A DNA stretch of 58,584 nt, taken from NCBI GenBank assembly GCA_017694935.1, contig JADIME010000013.1:1-58584 (forward strand), in the 5' to 3' direction. The notes beneath the pieces are model-generated. The model had not been told where the DNA came from. It did no database searches and was given only the letters and a program-made list of their open reading frames with translations. Every line of letters begins with the position of its first letter. Position 1 is the first letter of the stretch. Below, one piece after another: positions 19,167-30,046 of the stretch. The position numbers and the translations under genes were made by a program. The DNA is from Candidatus Merdivivens pullistercoris (GTDB taxonomy: Bacteria; Bacteroidota; Bacteroidia; Bacteroidales; UBA932).

Positions 19167-20501
19167 ATGTTCGAAAATTTAGTCGATAGGTTGGAAAGGT
19201 CTTTCAAGATTTTGAAAGGCGAAGGGAAAATAACGGAAATCAATGTGGCCGAGACCCTAAAGGATATAAGGCGAGCATTGCTCGATGCCGATGTCAGCTA
19301 TAAGATCGCAAAGGAATTCTGCGATGATGTGAAGAAAAAGGCATTGGGCATGAACGTGCTGACGGCTGTCAAACCGGAGCAGATGATGGTCAAGATCGTC
19401 CATGATGAACTTGCCGCGCTGATGGGGAGCGAATCCGCCGACATCAATGTGAAAGGCAACCCCGGAATAGTTCTTGTTGCCGGTCTGCAAGGGTCCGGAA
19501 AGACTACATTCTGCGGCAAGCTGGCTTTGAACTGCAAATCCAAGAGAGGCATGAGACCCCTGCTGGTTGCCTGCGACGTGTACAGGCCTGCCGCAATCGA
19601 CCAGTTGAAAGTACTCGGCTCCCAGATAGGGGTGGAAGTATACAGCGAGGACGGGGTGAAGGATCCTGTCGGGATAGCGAAGAGGGGAGTGGAATATGCC
19701 AAAACCGCAAATTGTTCAGTCGTGATAGTCGATACCGCCGGACGTCTGGCCGTGGATGCGGAAATGATGGATGAAATATCCGCATTGAAGACATCCCTGA
19801 ACCCGTCCGAGACGCTTTTCGTCGTCGATGCCATGACCGGGCAGGATGCGGTCGAGACCGCAAGGGCATTCAACGACAGGATAGACTACGACGGTGTTGT
19901 CTTGACGAAAATGGACGGAGACACCCGCGGCGGTGCGGCCCTTTCCATCAAGGCTGTTGTCGGCAAGCCGATAAAGTTCGTATCCGCCGGCGAGAAGATG
20001 GAGGCCCTGGAAGTCTTTTATCCTAAAAGGATAGCTGACAGGATACTCGGGATGGGAGATGTCGTGACTCTCGTCGAGAAGGCGCAGGAACAGTTTGACG
20101 AGGAGCAGGCAAGGAAACTTACAAAGAAGATAGCCAAGGATCAGTATACCCTTTCGGATTTCTATGAACAAATCCAGCAGATAAAGAAGATGGGCAATAT
20201 AAAGGATCTGGCTTCGATGATACCTGGCGTAGGCAAGGCCCTGCGCAATGTGGACATAGACAATGACTCGTTCAAGGGCGTGGAGGCCATCATCCTGTCC
20301 ATGACTGCAGAAGAGAGGGAACATCCCGAAATCATCAACGGAAGCAGGCGCAGGCGCATTTCTGACGGCAGCGGCCGTTCCATAGCCGAGGTAAACAGGC
20401 TGCTTAAACAGTTCGAGGATACGCGCAAGGTAATGAAAAACGTCGTCGGCGGCGGTTTGCGCGGGGCGATGAAGATGGCCAAGGCGAAAAAAAGGAGGTA
20501 G
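19167..20501 (+). CDS. ffh: Signal recognition particle protein Ffh
   Basis: 444 aa; GLQGSGKTTFCGKLA, DTAGRL, TKMDGDTRGG, M-domain. Confidence 0.97.
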   Translation: MFENLVDRLERSFKILKGEGKITEINVAETLKDIRRALLDADVSYKIAKEFCDDVKKKALGMNVLTAVKPEQMMVKIVHDELAALMGSESADINVKGNPGIVLVAGLQGSGKTTFCGKLALNCKSKRGMRPLLVACDVYRPAAIDQLKVLGSQIGVEVYSEDGVKDPVGIAKRGVEYAKTANCSVVIVDTAGRLAVDAEMMDEISALKTSLNPSETLFVVDAMTGQDAVETARAFNDRIDYDGVVLTKMDGDTRGGAALSIKAVVGKPIKFVSAGEKMEALEVFYPKRIADRILGMGDVVTLVEKAQEQFDEEQARKLTKKIAKDQYTLSDFYEQIQQIKKMGNIKDLASMIPGVGKALRNVDIDNDSFKGVEAIILSMTAEEREHPEIINGSRRRRISDGSGRSIAEVNRLLKQFEDTRKVMKNVVGGGLRGAMKMAKAKKRR

Positions 20502-20512
20502 GAACCTCCTTT
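20491..20512. terminator. Bidirectional terminator between ffh and trmD
   Basis: AAAGGAGGT/ACCTCCTTT, T-rich flanks on both strands; left arm overlaps the ffh stop codon. Confidence 0.8.
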
Positions 20513-20534
20513 TCGTTTTCCGTAATAACGGTTT

Positions 20535-21224
20535 TTATCCTTTTTCCTCTGTATCCAACAGTCCCGGGCGGAGCCGGCGGGTGCGTTCCAATGCCTGTTC
20601 GTCCTGCCATTCCTTTATGCGTTTCGGGTCTCCGCAAAGGAGTATGTCGGGTACTTTCCAGCCGTTGAATTCGGCAGGCCTTGTGTAGATGGGAGGCGAA
20701 AGCAGCCCGTCCTGGAACGAGTCGCTCAACGCCGACTGTTCATCCCCGATGGCACCGGGGATCAGACGCACGATTGAGTCCACGAGCAGAGAGGCCGGAA
20801 GTTCTCCTCCGCTTACGACATAGTCCCCGCATGATATTTCGCGTGTGACGAGGTGTTCCCTGATGCGATGGTCTATCCCTTTGTAGTGTCCGCATAGGAT
20901 GATTATGTTCTCTTTGCAGGACAATTCGTTGGCCATTGACTGGTTCATGATGTCCCCGTCCGGGCTCATGTATATTATTTCATCGTATTTCCTTTCGGAC
21001 GAGAGCTCCTCGATCATCCGGAAAACGGGTTCTATCATCATTACCATTCCCGCGTCGCCGCCGAAGGCATAGTCGTCCACCTGCCTGTAACGTCCTTTCC
21101 CGTATTTTCTCAGATTGTGGACATGGATTTCAACAATGCCCTTTTTCCGCGCCCTCCCGACTATGGAATATTCCAGCGGGCTTTCCAACAATTCCGGAAC
21201 TACGCTGAGTATGTCGATTCTCAT
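20535..21224 (-). CDS. trmD: tRNA (guanine-N1-)-methyltransferase
   Basis: 229 aa; [42 protein letters not shown]. Confidence 0.95.
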   Translation of the reverse strand: MRIDILSVVPELLESPLEYSIVGRARKKGIVEIHVHNLRKYGKGRYRQVDDYAFGGDAGMVMMIEPVFRMIEELSSERKYDEIIYMSPDGDIMNQSMANELSCKENIIILCGHYKGIDHRIREHLVTREISCGDYVVSGGELPASLLVDSIVRLIPGAIGDEQSALSDSFQDGLLSPPIYTRPAEFNGWKVPDILLCGDPKRIKEWQDEQALERTRRLRPGLLDTEEKG

Positions 21225-21244
21225 TTTTTTCGCTTTAAACGCGG

Positions 21245-21301
21245 CAAAGGTAATGAAAATATCGCGGATGATGGTTTTTTTGTGAAAAAAGGTTATTTTT
21301 G
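21245..21301. promoter_or_regulatory. Divergent promoters, trmD / DUF349 gene
   Basis: Minus strand TACCTTTG (21245-21252) and plus strand TATTTTTG (21294-21301). Confidence 0.45.
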
Positions 21302-21334
21302 CATTTTGTTTGATAATTTTTTCAGAAAAATACT

Positions 21335-23095
21335 ATGAGTGAAGACATTTTGACCATCAACGACGATCTTTCCGCCATCAATGCGGAAAACGAGCATGTC
21401 GATTATTCCGAAAAATCCCTTCAGGAAATCCTTGACATATTCTCAGGGATGCTTGAAAACGAGGATCATCATGAATTGTACAAAAATGCAGAGGCATTGA
21501 AATCAGCGTTTTACAAAAACCTGAACAAGTTCAGGAGCGCTGCCATGCCTGAAAGCGGCGATGGTGAATCTGTCTCCGAAGACACCGGGACGGAAGATAG
21601 GCAGCAGGAGCGCGCCTATGCCGACGAGGAGCGTCGTTTCAAGGAATTGTATGCGGCGTACAAGGCCGACAGGGCGGAATTCAATGCGCGCAATGAAAAG
21701 ATAAAGGAAGAAAATCTTGCCAAGAAGATAGAAATAATAAACGAAATCAAGGCTTTGATCGAAAAGGGCGATGTGAGCCAAAGTTTCCCGGATTTCAGGG
21801 CCTTGCAGCAAAGATGGCGCGAGACCGGCCCGATCCCTGCTTCAAGCCATAAGGATGTGTATGAGACGTACCAGCATACGGTGGAGATGTTCTATGATCT
21901 CGTAAGCATCGACAGGGAGCTGCGTGACCTTGATTTCAAGAAAAACCTTGAAATAAAGACAAAGTTCTGCGAAATGGCTGAAAAGCTGGCGGACAATAAA
22001 AACGTCATCGAGGCTTTCCGGACTTTGCAGAAACTCCATGAACAGTGGAAAGAATTCGGCCCAGTGGCCAAGGAATACAGGGATTCGATATGGGAAAGGT
22101 TCAAGGCGGCCACTTCGGTGATAAACAAACGCTACCAGGAATACTTCGAGACCCAGAAAGAAAAATTCAAGGCCAATCTTGCTGCAAAGACCGAGATCTG
22201 CGAGAAGGTCGAACAGATGCTGACCGAGGAAATAAAGTCGGCCAAAGACTGGCTTAAATATACCGAGGAACTTGAAAGTCTCCGTAAGGCATGGCGCGAA
22301 ATAGGCCCTGTCGGAAAGAAGTACGGGCAAAAGATTTATGAGCGTTTCCGTGCGGCTTCCGACAAATTCTATGAAAAAAGGAAGGCGTACTATGACAATT
22401 TCAAGAGTACCATGCATGAGAACCTCATGAAGAAGACTGCCATCTGCGAGCAGGCGGAAGCCTTGCAGGACAGTGAAGACTGGAAGTCCACGACCGAGGC
22501 TTTCGTCGATCTGCAGAAGCAGTGGAAAGAAATAGGTCCTGTTCCAAGGAAAAAGGCCGAACCGCTGTGGAACCGTTTCAGGAAAGCGTGCGACACGTTT
22601 TTCGACAACAGGAACAAAAACTCCAACGACCCGTCCATAACGATATATCTGAACCTCAGGTCGAAGAAGGCTCTGGTCAAAGAAATAAAGGCGTATGTCC
22701 CGAGCGGCGACGAGCAGCAGGACAGGCAGGCGATGGACGCTTTCGTTGAAAAATGGAACGGTATAGGTTATGTGCCGATCAAGGAAAAAGACAAGATAAA
22801 CAAAGCATACTTCGAAGCTTTGGACGAGAAATTCCCTTTTGCATCGAAGGAGTCTAAACGGGGTGCCAAGCAGCAACGCCATGCCCCTGTATCGGAGAAA
22901 GAAAGGCTGATACAGCTATACAACAGGAAAGAAGCCGAGCTGGCTACTTACGAAAACAACATGGGCTTCTTCTCGCAGCCTTCAGGTTCTCTGATCGAAC
23001 ATCTGAAGCAGCAGATAGAAGCGGCGAAGGCCGAACTTGCCAGAATAGAGGAGCAGATAAAGGAGTTGGAGAACAAGGAAAATTCGGAGGCATAG
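21335..23095 (+). CDS. DUF349 domain-containing protein
   Basis: 586 aa; repeated W+EIGPV..K modules. Confidence 0.88.
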   Translation: MSEDILTINDDLSAINAENEHVDYSEKSLQEILDIFSGMLENEDHHELYKNAEALKSAFYKNLNKFRSAAMPESGDGESVSEDTGTEDRQQERAYADEERRFKELYAAYKADRAEFNARNEKIKEENLAKKIEIINEIKALIEKGDVSQSFPDFRALQQRWRETGPIPASSHKDVYETYQHTVEMFYDLVSIDRELRDLDFKKNLEIKTKFCEMAEKLADNKNVIEAFRTLQKLHEQWKEFGPVAKEYRDSIWERFKAATSVINKRYQEYFETQKEKFKANLAAKTEICEKVEQMLTEEIKSAKDWLKYTEELESLRKAWREIGPVGKKYGQKIYERFRAASDKFYEKRKAYYDNFKSTMHENLMKKTAICEQAEALQDSEDWKSTTEAFVDLQKQWKEIGPVPRKKAEPLWNRFRKACDTFFDNRNKNSNDPSITIYLNLRSKKALVKEIKAYVPSGDEQQDRQAMDAFVEKWNGIGYVPIKEKDKINKAYFEALDEKFPFASKESKRGAKQQRHAPVSEKERLIQLYNRKEAELATYENNMGFFSQPSGSLIEHLKQQIEAAKAELARIEEQIKELENKENSEA

Positions 23096-23098
23096 CGG

Positions 23099-24991
23099 AT
23101 GAAAAGAAGTTCTATAGTGGGTTTTGCCCTGATAGGCATCATCCTGCTTGGATTCAGTTGGTACAATTCGGTACAGTTCAATAAGAGACAAAGAGAGGCA
23201 TTCGTCGCCGATTCGATAGCTGCAGCCCGACTGGCGGAGCAGATGCGCGCGGAGCAGGCGGCTTCCGGAATTGCCGACAGTGCGGCGGCATTCGCCGGAC
23301 AGCCGCAGGGACAGCAGTCCGTGGCCGAACCGGCTGTTTACAAGGACTCTCTGATGGAAGCGGCTTTCAGGAAGCCGGCTGAATACTATACCATAGAAAA
23401 CGACAAGCTTTCCGTGGATTTTACGACCAAGGGCGCACAGATGTACAGTGCTTTGATAAAGCCGTATTACAGGTACGACAGTACCGCCCTGTATTTCATA
23501 CGTCCCGGAAAGAGCAACTACAATGTAAGATTTTTTACGGACCAGAGCATATCTACCGAGGACTTGGTTTTCGACCTTGCCGAAAAGACGGACACATCCA
23601 TTACGATGCGACTCAATTTCCAGAACGGCGGCTACCTTGAACAGAAGTACTGGTTGGAACCAGGCAGTTTTGTCGTGAAAAACAACATGGCCTTGGTAGG
23701 CATGGAGGGCATCATCCCGAGAAACGTCACCGCTTTGGACATAGACTGGGAATTGGACGTGCCGCGTATCGAGAAATCATACAAGACCGAACGCCAGTAT
23801 TCGAGGATGGATTACAAATATCCGGGCGAGAAGAAGATAGAAAAACTCGGCAAAAACGGAAGGGACGTAGTGGACGAGCGTATCGGAACCAGGATTTCAT
23901 GGTTTACGTTCCAGCAGCATTTCTTCTCGGCTTTCATGGTTTCGGACAGGGACTTTTCGAGCGGTGAATTTTCCATGGTGTTCCATGAGGAAAATGATCC
24001 GGACAGCACCCTGATGGCCTGTGCCGCGAATGTGTCCGTGGATTATGATCCGGGACAGCGGGTGGATTATCCTTTCGATTTCTATATCGGCCCGAACCAT
24101 TACCAGACATTGAAGGCGAGCGGGGACGGATTTGAAAACATAGTCCAGCTCGGCGGATGGCTTGCAAGCAAGATCAACAAATGGGTCATCATCCCGTTCT
24201 TCAACTGGCTGCATGAATATATCGCCAGCTTCGGCATCATCATACTTCTGATGACCATCTGCATCAAACTCGTCCTTTCCCCTCTTACCTTCAAGTCCTA
24301 TTCGTCTTCGGCGAAGATGGGTGTGATAAAGCCGGAAGTGGACAAGTTGAATGCCAAATATCCTAAGCCTGAAGACGCGATGAAGAAGCAGCAGGCCTTG
24401 ATGGAACTCTACAAGCGTGCCGGTATCAGTCCTATGGGGGGATGCCTGCCTATGTTGCTCCAGCTTCCTATACTTTATGCAATGTTCCGCTTCTTCCCTA
24501 CATCGTTCGAGTTGCGCCAGCAGGGCTTCCTTTGGGTGGATGACCTCAGTACGTATGATTCGATATGGGATTTCGGGTTCAGGATTCCTCTGTTGGGCGA
24601 CCACCTGTCGCTGTTGTCCCTCCTGATGGCAGTCTCGATGTTCCTGTATTCGAAGATCAATTCGGCACAGATGTCTTCGGATCCGAGCATGAAGAGCATG
24701 AAATTCATGACCCTGTGGCTGATGCCTATCATGATGTTCTTCATCTGTAACAACCTGTCCAGCGGTTTGAGTTATTACTACATGCTGTCGAACATAATCA
24801 CCATTTTGCAGACCTGGATTATAAAGAGATTCTTTATAGACGAAAATAAGATTCACGCACGATTGGCGGCAAAAGCATCCGAGCCGGTGAAAAAATCCAA
24901 ATTCATGCAGCGTCTTGAAGCCGCCCAGAAGGCACAGGAACAGGCCATGAGGCAGCAGGTCAGGGAACAGAGTAAAAAAATGCGCAGATAA
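23099..24991 (+). CDS. yidC: Membrane protein insertase YidC
   Basis: 630 aa; periplasmic domain then Oxa1-like TM core (SPMGGCLPMLLQLPILYAMFRFFP). Confidence 0.95.
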   Translation: MKRSSIVGFALIGIILLGFSWYNSVQFNKRQREAFVADSIAAARLAEQMRAEQAASGIADSAAAFAGQPQGQQSVAEPAVYKDSLMEAAFRKPAEYYTIENDKLSVDFTTKGAQMYSALIKPYYRYDSTALYFIRPGKSNYNVRFFTDQSISTEDLVFDLAEKTDTSITMRLNFQNGGYLEQKYWLEPGSFVVKNNMALVGMEGIIPRNVTALDIDWELDVPRIEKSYKTERQYSRMDYKYPGEKKIEKLGKNGRDVVDERIGTRISWFTFQQHFFSAFMVSDRDFSSGEFSMVFHEENDPDSTLMACAANVSVDYDPGQRVDYPFDFYIGPNHYQTLKASGDGFENIVQLGGWLASKINKWVIIPFFNWLHEYIASFGIIILLMTICIKLVLSPLTFKSYSSSAKMGVIKPEVDKLNAKYPKPEDAMKKQQALMELYKRAGISPMGGCLPMLLQLPILYAMFRFFPTSFELRQQGFLWVDDLSTYDSIWDFGFRIPLLGDHLSLLSLLMAVSMFLYSKINSAQMSSDPSMKSMKFMTLWLMPIMMFFICNNLSSGLSYYYMLSNIITILQTWIIKRFFIDENKIHARLAAKASEPVKKSKFMQRLEAAQKAQEQAMRQQVREQSKKMRR

Positions 24992-25671
24992 TGGGTAATA
25001 TCGCTTCTGAAATTATCAAACTTCATAATGAACTGCCATCGACTGTAAAGTTGGTGGCGGTTTCTAAATTCCATCCATCCACGGCCGTAATGGAAGCCTA
25101 CAATGCCGGACAGAGGGTATTCGGCGAGAACCGCCCGCAGGAGATGGCGGCCAAGGCCCGGGAATTGCCGAAAGATATCGAATGGCATTTCATCGGACAC
25201 CTTCAGACAAATAAATTGAAGATGGTGCTGCCTTATGCGACGCTTGTCGAGTCTGTGGACTCCCTGCACCTGTTGGAGGCTATAGACCGGTGGGGAAGGG
25301 ACAACGGGAAGACCATAGACGTGCTTTTGGAATACCATGTGGCCGCCGAGGAGACAAAACAGGGTTTCGATGCCGATGAAATCCGTGACATACTCTTTTC
25401 CCCGGAACCTTTTGCCAATATCCGTTTCAGGGGACTTATGGGCATGGCCACCCTTACTTCCGACGAGCATGTGATCGAGTCCGATTTCGGGCGCATCGTG
25501 TCGCTTTTCGATGAGTTGTCGGCAAGGATCGGCGAGTCTCCGAAACTTACCTCCGGTTTCAATCTCAAATCCTTCGGCATGACACACGATTACGGGATTG
25601 CCGTCCGGATGGGAGCGAACATTGTCAGGATAGGCACTCTTATCTTCGGAGCACGCCCGGCAAAGATTTAG
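24991..25671 (+). CDS. YggS/PLPBP family pyridoxal phosphate protein
   Basis: 226 aa; VAVSKFHP, FGENRPQEM, WHFIGHLQTNK, RIGTLIFGAR. Confidence 0.92.
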   Translation: MGNIASEIIKLHNELPSTVKLVAVSKFHPSTAVMEAYNAGQRVFGENRPQEMAAKARELPKDIEWHFIGHLQTNKLKMVLPYATLVESVDSLHLLEAIDRWGRDNGKTIDVLLEYHVAAEETKQGFDADEIRDILFSPEPFANIRFRGLMGMATLTSDEHVIESDFGRIVSLFDELSARIGESPKLTSGFNLKSFGMTHDYGIAVRMGANIVRIGTLIFGARPAKI

Positions 25672-25696
25672 AATCAGGACATGGTGTATGAAAGGA

Positions 25697-26866
25697 CTAC
25701 CGTGCGGCAAGTTCCCGCACCATGGCTTCCGCGACGGCTTCCGATGCCCCGTCCTCTCCGAGCGACTTTCTTATGGAAGCATAGCCGTCAAGCATCCTGT
25801 TCCGGTACTGCCTGTCTTCTATCAGCCTCCTGATTTCGGCTACAAGCGCGTCTGCATTGCATTCGTTCTGTATCAGTTCTTTAAAAACCAGCCTGTCTGC
25901 TATGAGGTTGCCGAGGCTGATGAACTTGGCCTTGACTATCATCCGGCCTATCCAGTATGTCAGACGGTTTCCGAGGATGTATCCTACGACCTGGGGGGTG
26001 CCGAGCAGGGCGGCTTCGAGGGATGCGGTGCCGGAGTTTATTATCGCGGCTTCGGCGTTTTTTACAATGGACTGGGTCTGCCCGAAAATCACTTTTATCT
26101 CCGGAGTCCCGTTTTCTGTATGAAGATTTTTCAGATACGGGGCATAGTCCTCCATGCTTCTTGAAGGCGCCCCGGCTATGATGAACTGGTAGCCGGAATA
26201 TTGCGGGATTTCATGCATTTTCCTTGCAAATCCTGTCAGGACAGGCATCATCGTGTCTATCTCGCCTTTGCGCGAGCCGGCGAGCATGGCGATATACGGC
26301 GTGTCCTGCAGTCCGTTGCGGGCAAAAAACGCCTCTCGGTCTTCGTTCATGGCTGCCGAACCGTCGATGGCATCCACGAGCGGATTGCCGCAGTAGACGG
26401 CATCTATTCCCTTGGACGCGAAATATGGTATCTCGAACGGGAAGATGATGAAAAGCCGGTCTATGTCGCGGCGGAGTCTTTTTATCCGGCCTTCCCTCGA
26501 TGCCCATACTTTCGGGGCTATGTAATAAAAGGTCCTGATGCCCTTTTTATGCGCAAAAGCCGCTATCCTGAAATTGAATCCAGGGTAGTCTATGAAAATC
26601 ACGACATCGGGCCGCCATTCGAGGATGTCCTTTTTGCAGAACCTAACATTATGAAGCAGCTTCCTTGCTTTTGCCAATATTTCCGTGAAGCCCATCATGG
26701 CTCCCTCTTTATAATGCACCACAGGCGGTTTCCCGGCTGCTTCCGCCATCAGGTCGCCTCCCCAGAAACGTATGTCGCATTCAGGATCCTTGACCCTGAG
26801 CCCTTTTATTAAATTGGAGCCGTGCAAATCCCCGGACGCTTCGCCGGCTATGATATAGTATTTCAT
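25697..26866 (-). CDS. lpxB: Lipid-A-disaccharide synthase
   Basis: 389 aa; AGEASGDLHGSNLI, IDYPGFN, APKVWASREGR. Confidence 0.95.
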   Translation of the reverse strand: MKYYIIAGEASGDLHGSNLIKGLRVKDPECDIRFWGGDLMAEAAGKPPVVHYKEGAMMGFTEILAKARKLLHNVRFCKKDILEWRPDVVIFIDYPGFNFRIAAFAHKKGIRTFYYIAPKVWASREGRIKRLRRDIDRLFIIFPFEIPYFASKGIDAVYCGNPLVDAIDGSAAMNEDREAFFARNGLQDTPYIAMLAGSRKGEIDTMMPVLTGFARKMHEIPQYSGYQFIIAGAPSRSMEDYAPYLKNLHTENGTPEIKVIFGQTQSIVKNAEAAIINSGTASLEAALLGTPQVVGYILGNRLTYWIGRMIVKAKFISLGNLIADRLVFKELIQNECNADALVAEIRRLIEDRQYRNRMLDGYASIRKSLGEDGASEAVAEAMVRELAAR

Positions 26867-26878
26867 TGAAAATAGCGT

Positions 26879-27676
26879 TTACAGGTTCCAAAGCTCGGAC
26901 AGCCGTTTCATTTCATCATAATCCGTATAGTCCACAGAATGCGGCACTATCGTTACATAGCCTTTGGCCATGAGCCGGTGGTCGGCAGTAGGAGGGTTCT
27001 CTGCAGAGTCTTCATAATTTCCCAACATTTTGTAAGCCTCCATTCCCTCTTCGGGAGCTTTGGCCGTGCATTCTTCGGGCGACAACGGTATGAATTCCTT
27101 TATCCATATCCCGGTCCCCTGTGATGCCATGATGCAGCCCTTTATGTTTTCGAAAGGTATGTCGGGGAAATTGATATTGAGGTATATCCCCGGTTTAGGG
27201 GGGTACTCGAGCACATGCCCTATCAGAGAGGGCAGTATTTTCCTGATTGCGCCCAGATCCACGTCCTGGCTGTGGTTTTCAATGGATACCCCTACGGAAA
27301 CAATTCCATGCAACGCCCCTTCGGCAGCGGCTCCGAGGGTGCCCGAATATATTACCGAGGCCGAGGCGTTGGAGCCGTGGTTGATCCCTGATACTATCAG
27401 ATCCGGATATTTGTCAGGGAAAAACTGTGTCAGTCCGAATTTGATGCATGACGCGGGTGTCCCTGTGAGTTTCCCCGCAACGAATCCTTCCTCGCGGTGT
27501 ATTTCCTTGTAAAACAGTTCCTGGCCGAGCGATACGGCGGCGGACATTCCTGATTGCGGGTATGCCGGTGCGACGAGGGTTATGTTTCCGAAAGGACGGA
27601 GTATGTCCGCAAGCGTGTGCAGGCCGTTGGAATCTATGCCGTCATCGTTGGTTATCAGTATTTCGATTTTTTCCAT
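26879..27676 (-). CDS. surE: 5'/3'-nucleotidase SurE
   Basis: 265 aa; ILITNDDGIDSNGL, SGINHGSNAS. Confidence 0.95.
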   Translation of the reverse strand: MEKIEILITNDDGIDSNGLHTLADILRPFGNITLVAPAYPQSGMSAAVSLGQELFYKEIHREEGFVAGKLTGTPASCIKFGLTQFFPDKYPDLIVSGINHGSNASASVIYSGTLGAAAEGALHGIVSVGVSIENHSQDVDLGAIRKILPSLIGHVLEYPPKPGIYLNINFPDIPFENIKGCIMASQGTGIWIKEFIPLSPEECTAKAPEEGMEAYKMLGNYEDSAENPPTADHRLMAKGYVTIVPHSVDYTDYDEMKRLSELWNL

Positions 27677-27693
27677 GTTTTAAAAAATTTGGA

Positions 27694-27732
27694 CAAATAT
27701 AGCAAATATTCCCCCTTTTTTTAATATTTTTG
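27694..27732. promoter_or_regulatory. Divergent promoters, surE / gap
   Basis: Minus strand TATATTTG (27694-27701) and plus strand TATTTTTG (27725-27732). Confidence 0.5.
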
Positions 27733-27790
27733 CACAGCATTTGCTGACAGCCGGACATGTCGGAAGATAACGTATAAGTATAACAAATAA

Positions 27791-28810
<1,020 letters not shown>

Positions 28811-28886
28811 GGATACCGGTACATCGGGATTAACTTGGCTTTATCTTTTTTGTTGATAAACAATTGGTTAAACTTTTTTGGTATTT

Positions 28887-28931
28887 TACTGTGGATTTCA
28901 AAAGGGGTAGAACCCTGTGAAATCCACAGTA
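28887..28931 (+). terminator. Strong hairpin terminator downstream of gap
   Basis: Perfect 14-bp arms TACTGTGGATTTCA/TGAAATCCACAGTA followed by ATTTTTTTG. Confidence 0.85.
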
Positions 28932-28974
28932 ATTTTTTTGAAGTGTTTCGTACTGCGCTGACAGATAGGGCGCT

Positions 28975-29490
28975 ATGGCTGTATTGACTATGCCGGGGCT
29001 TTCCTTCATTCAAAACCTGAAGCCGATGCAAAGCATTGCCCTGTTCCACCACCAGTCTCCTGTCATGTATGCTGTGCAGAATTTTACGGAGAAATCCACC
29101 GCCATGTTTTTTATGTATGAACTGAAAAAAATACCTTATGACGAGCCTGTTCCGGGCAAGGAAAACGAATTTATAGTACATTACAGAGATACATTGTGCC
29201 ACGCACAGACATTCAGATGTTCGGTTAGTGGTGACGATAAGACGATAGTTTTGTCCTATGTGGATCCTGACGAACTACCGGGTGAGTTAGGAGATGTCGA
29301 AGAGTATAAGAATGGCCTTTTAAGTCTTTTAAATGATTATGACGATTTCGATTTGTCGAGCAAGTTGTTCATAAACGAGGGCGAAATTGTGCTGAAGGCA
29401 GCGGATTACGAGGATGAAGGCAGGGATTATACTGATTTCGACTTCGTGTTAGAATGGGACGGGAAGGAATATATCCTTGAAAACCGTTGA
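28975..29490 (+). CDS. Hypothetical protein
   Basis: Up to 171 aa acidic ORF; start uncertain (ATG at 29104 also possible). Confidence 0.5.
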   Translation: MAVLTMPGLSFIQNLKPMQSIALFHHQSPVMYAVQNFTEKSTAMFFMYELKKIPYDEPVPGKENEFIVHYRDTLCHAQTFRCSVSGDDKTIVLSYVDPDELPGELGDVEEYKNGLLSLLNDYDDFDLSSKLFINEGEIVLKAADYEDEGRDYTDFDFVLEWDGKEYILENR

Positions 29491-29540
29491 TGTTTTTCAA
29501 GCGTAATGCAAAAATTACCCTTTGAGAAGGCATTTTCTTG

Positions 29541-29574
29541 CAGTGTGCGGATTTTTCATTAAATTCGCACACTG
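29541..29574 (+). terminator. Terminator before bcp
   Basis: CAGTGTGCG/CGCACACTG stem followed by TGTTTAATTT. Confidence 0.6.
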
Positions 29575-29592
29575 TGTTTAATTTATATAGTC

Positions 29593-30039
29593 ATGTTGAA
29601 GATAGGAGACAAGGCTCCCGCGTTTTCCGGAATTGATCAGGACGGGAATGCCATTAAATCGGAAGATTTTGCAGGCAGGAAACTGGTGCTTTATTTTTAT
29701 CCCAAGGACAGCACTCCGGGATGTACTGCCGAGGCCTGCGATTTGAGGGACAATTACCAGCGCTTTCTTGCGGCAGGCTATGCCGTGGTAGGGGTGAGCA
29801 AGGACAGCGCGGCATCGCATAAAAGGTTCATAGAGAAGTATTCTCTTCCTTTCCCCCTTATTTCGGATACTTCAACGGAAATACTACGGGCATACGAGGC
29901 GTGGGGAGAGAAGAAGAACTACGGGAAAGTTTCGGTAGGGACACTTCGCAAAACGTATGTGATCGATGAAAACGGGATCATAACCGACATTGTGACCAAA
30001 GTAAACACGAAGGCCCATGCTTCACAGATTTTAGGCTGA
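29593..30039 (+). CDS. bcp: Thioredoxin-dependent thiol peroxidase (BCP/PrxQ)
   Basis: 148 aa; YPKDSTPGCTAEACDLRD. Confidence 0.95.
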   Translation: MLKIGDKAPAFSGIDQDGNAIKSEDFAGRKLVLYFYPKDSTPGCTAEACDLRDNYQRFLAAGYAVVGVSKDSAASHKRFIEKYSLPFPLISDTSTEILRAYEAWGEKKNYGKVSVGTLRKTYVIDENGIITDIVTKVNTKAHASQILG

Positions 30040-30046
30040 GCGCTTT

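Noticed and set aside
21842-22882. 346-aa minus-strand ORF opposite the DUF349 gene
   Set aside because: Shadow ORF; the plus-strand repeats are the real coding signal.
23897-24856. 319-aa minus-strand ORF opposite yidC
   Set aside because: Shadow ORF; no recognisable motifs, yidC is unambiguous.
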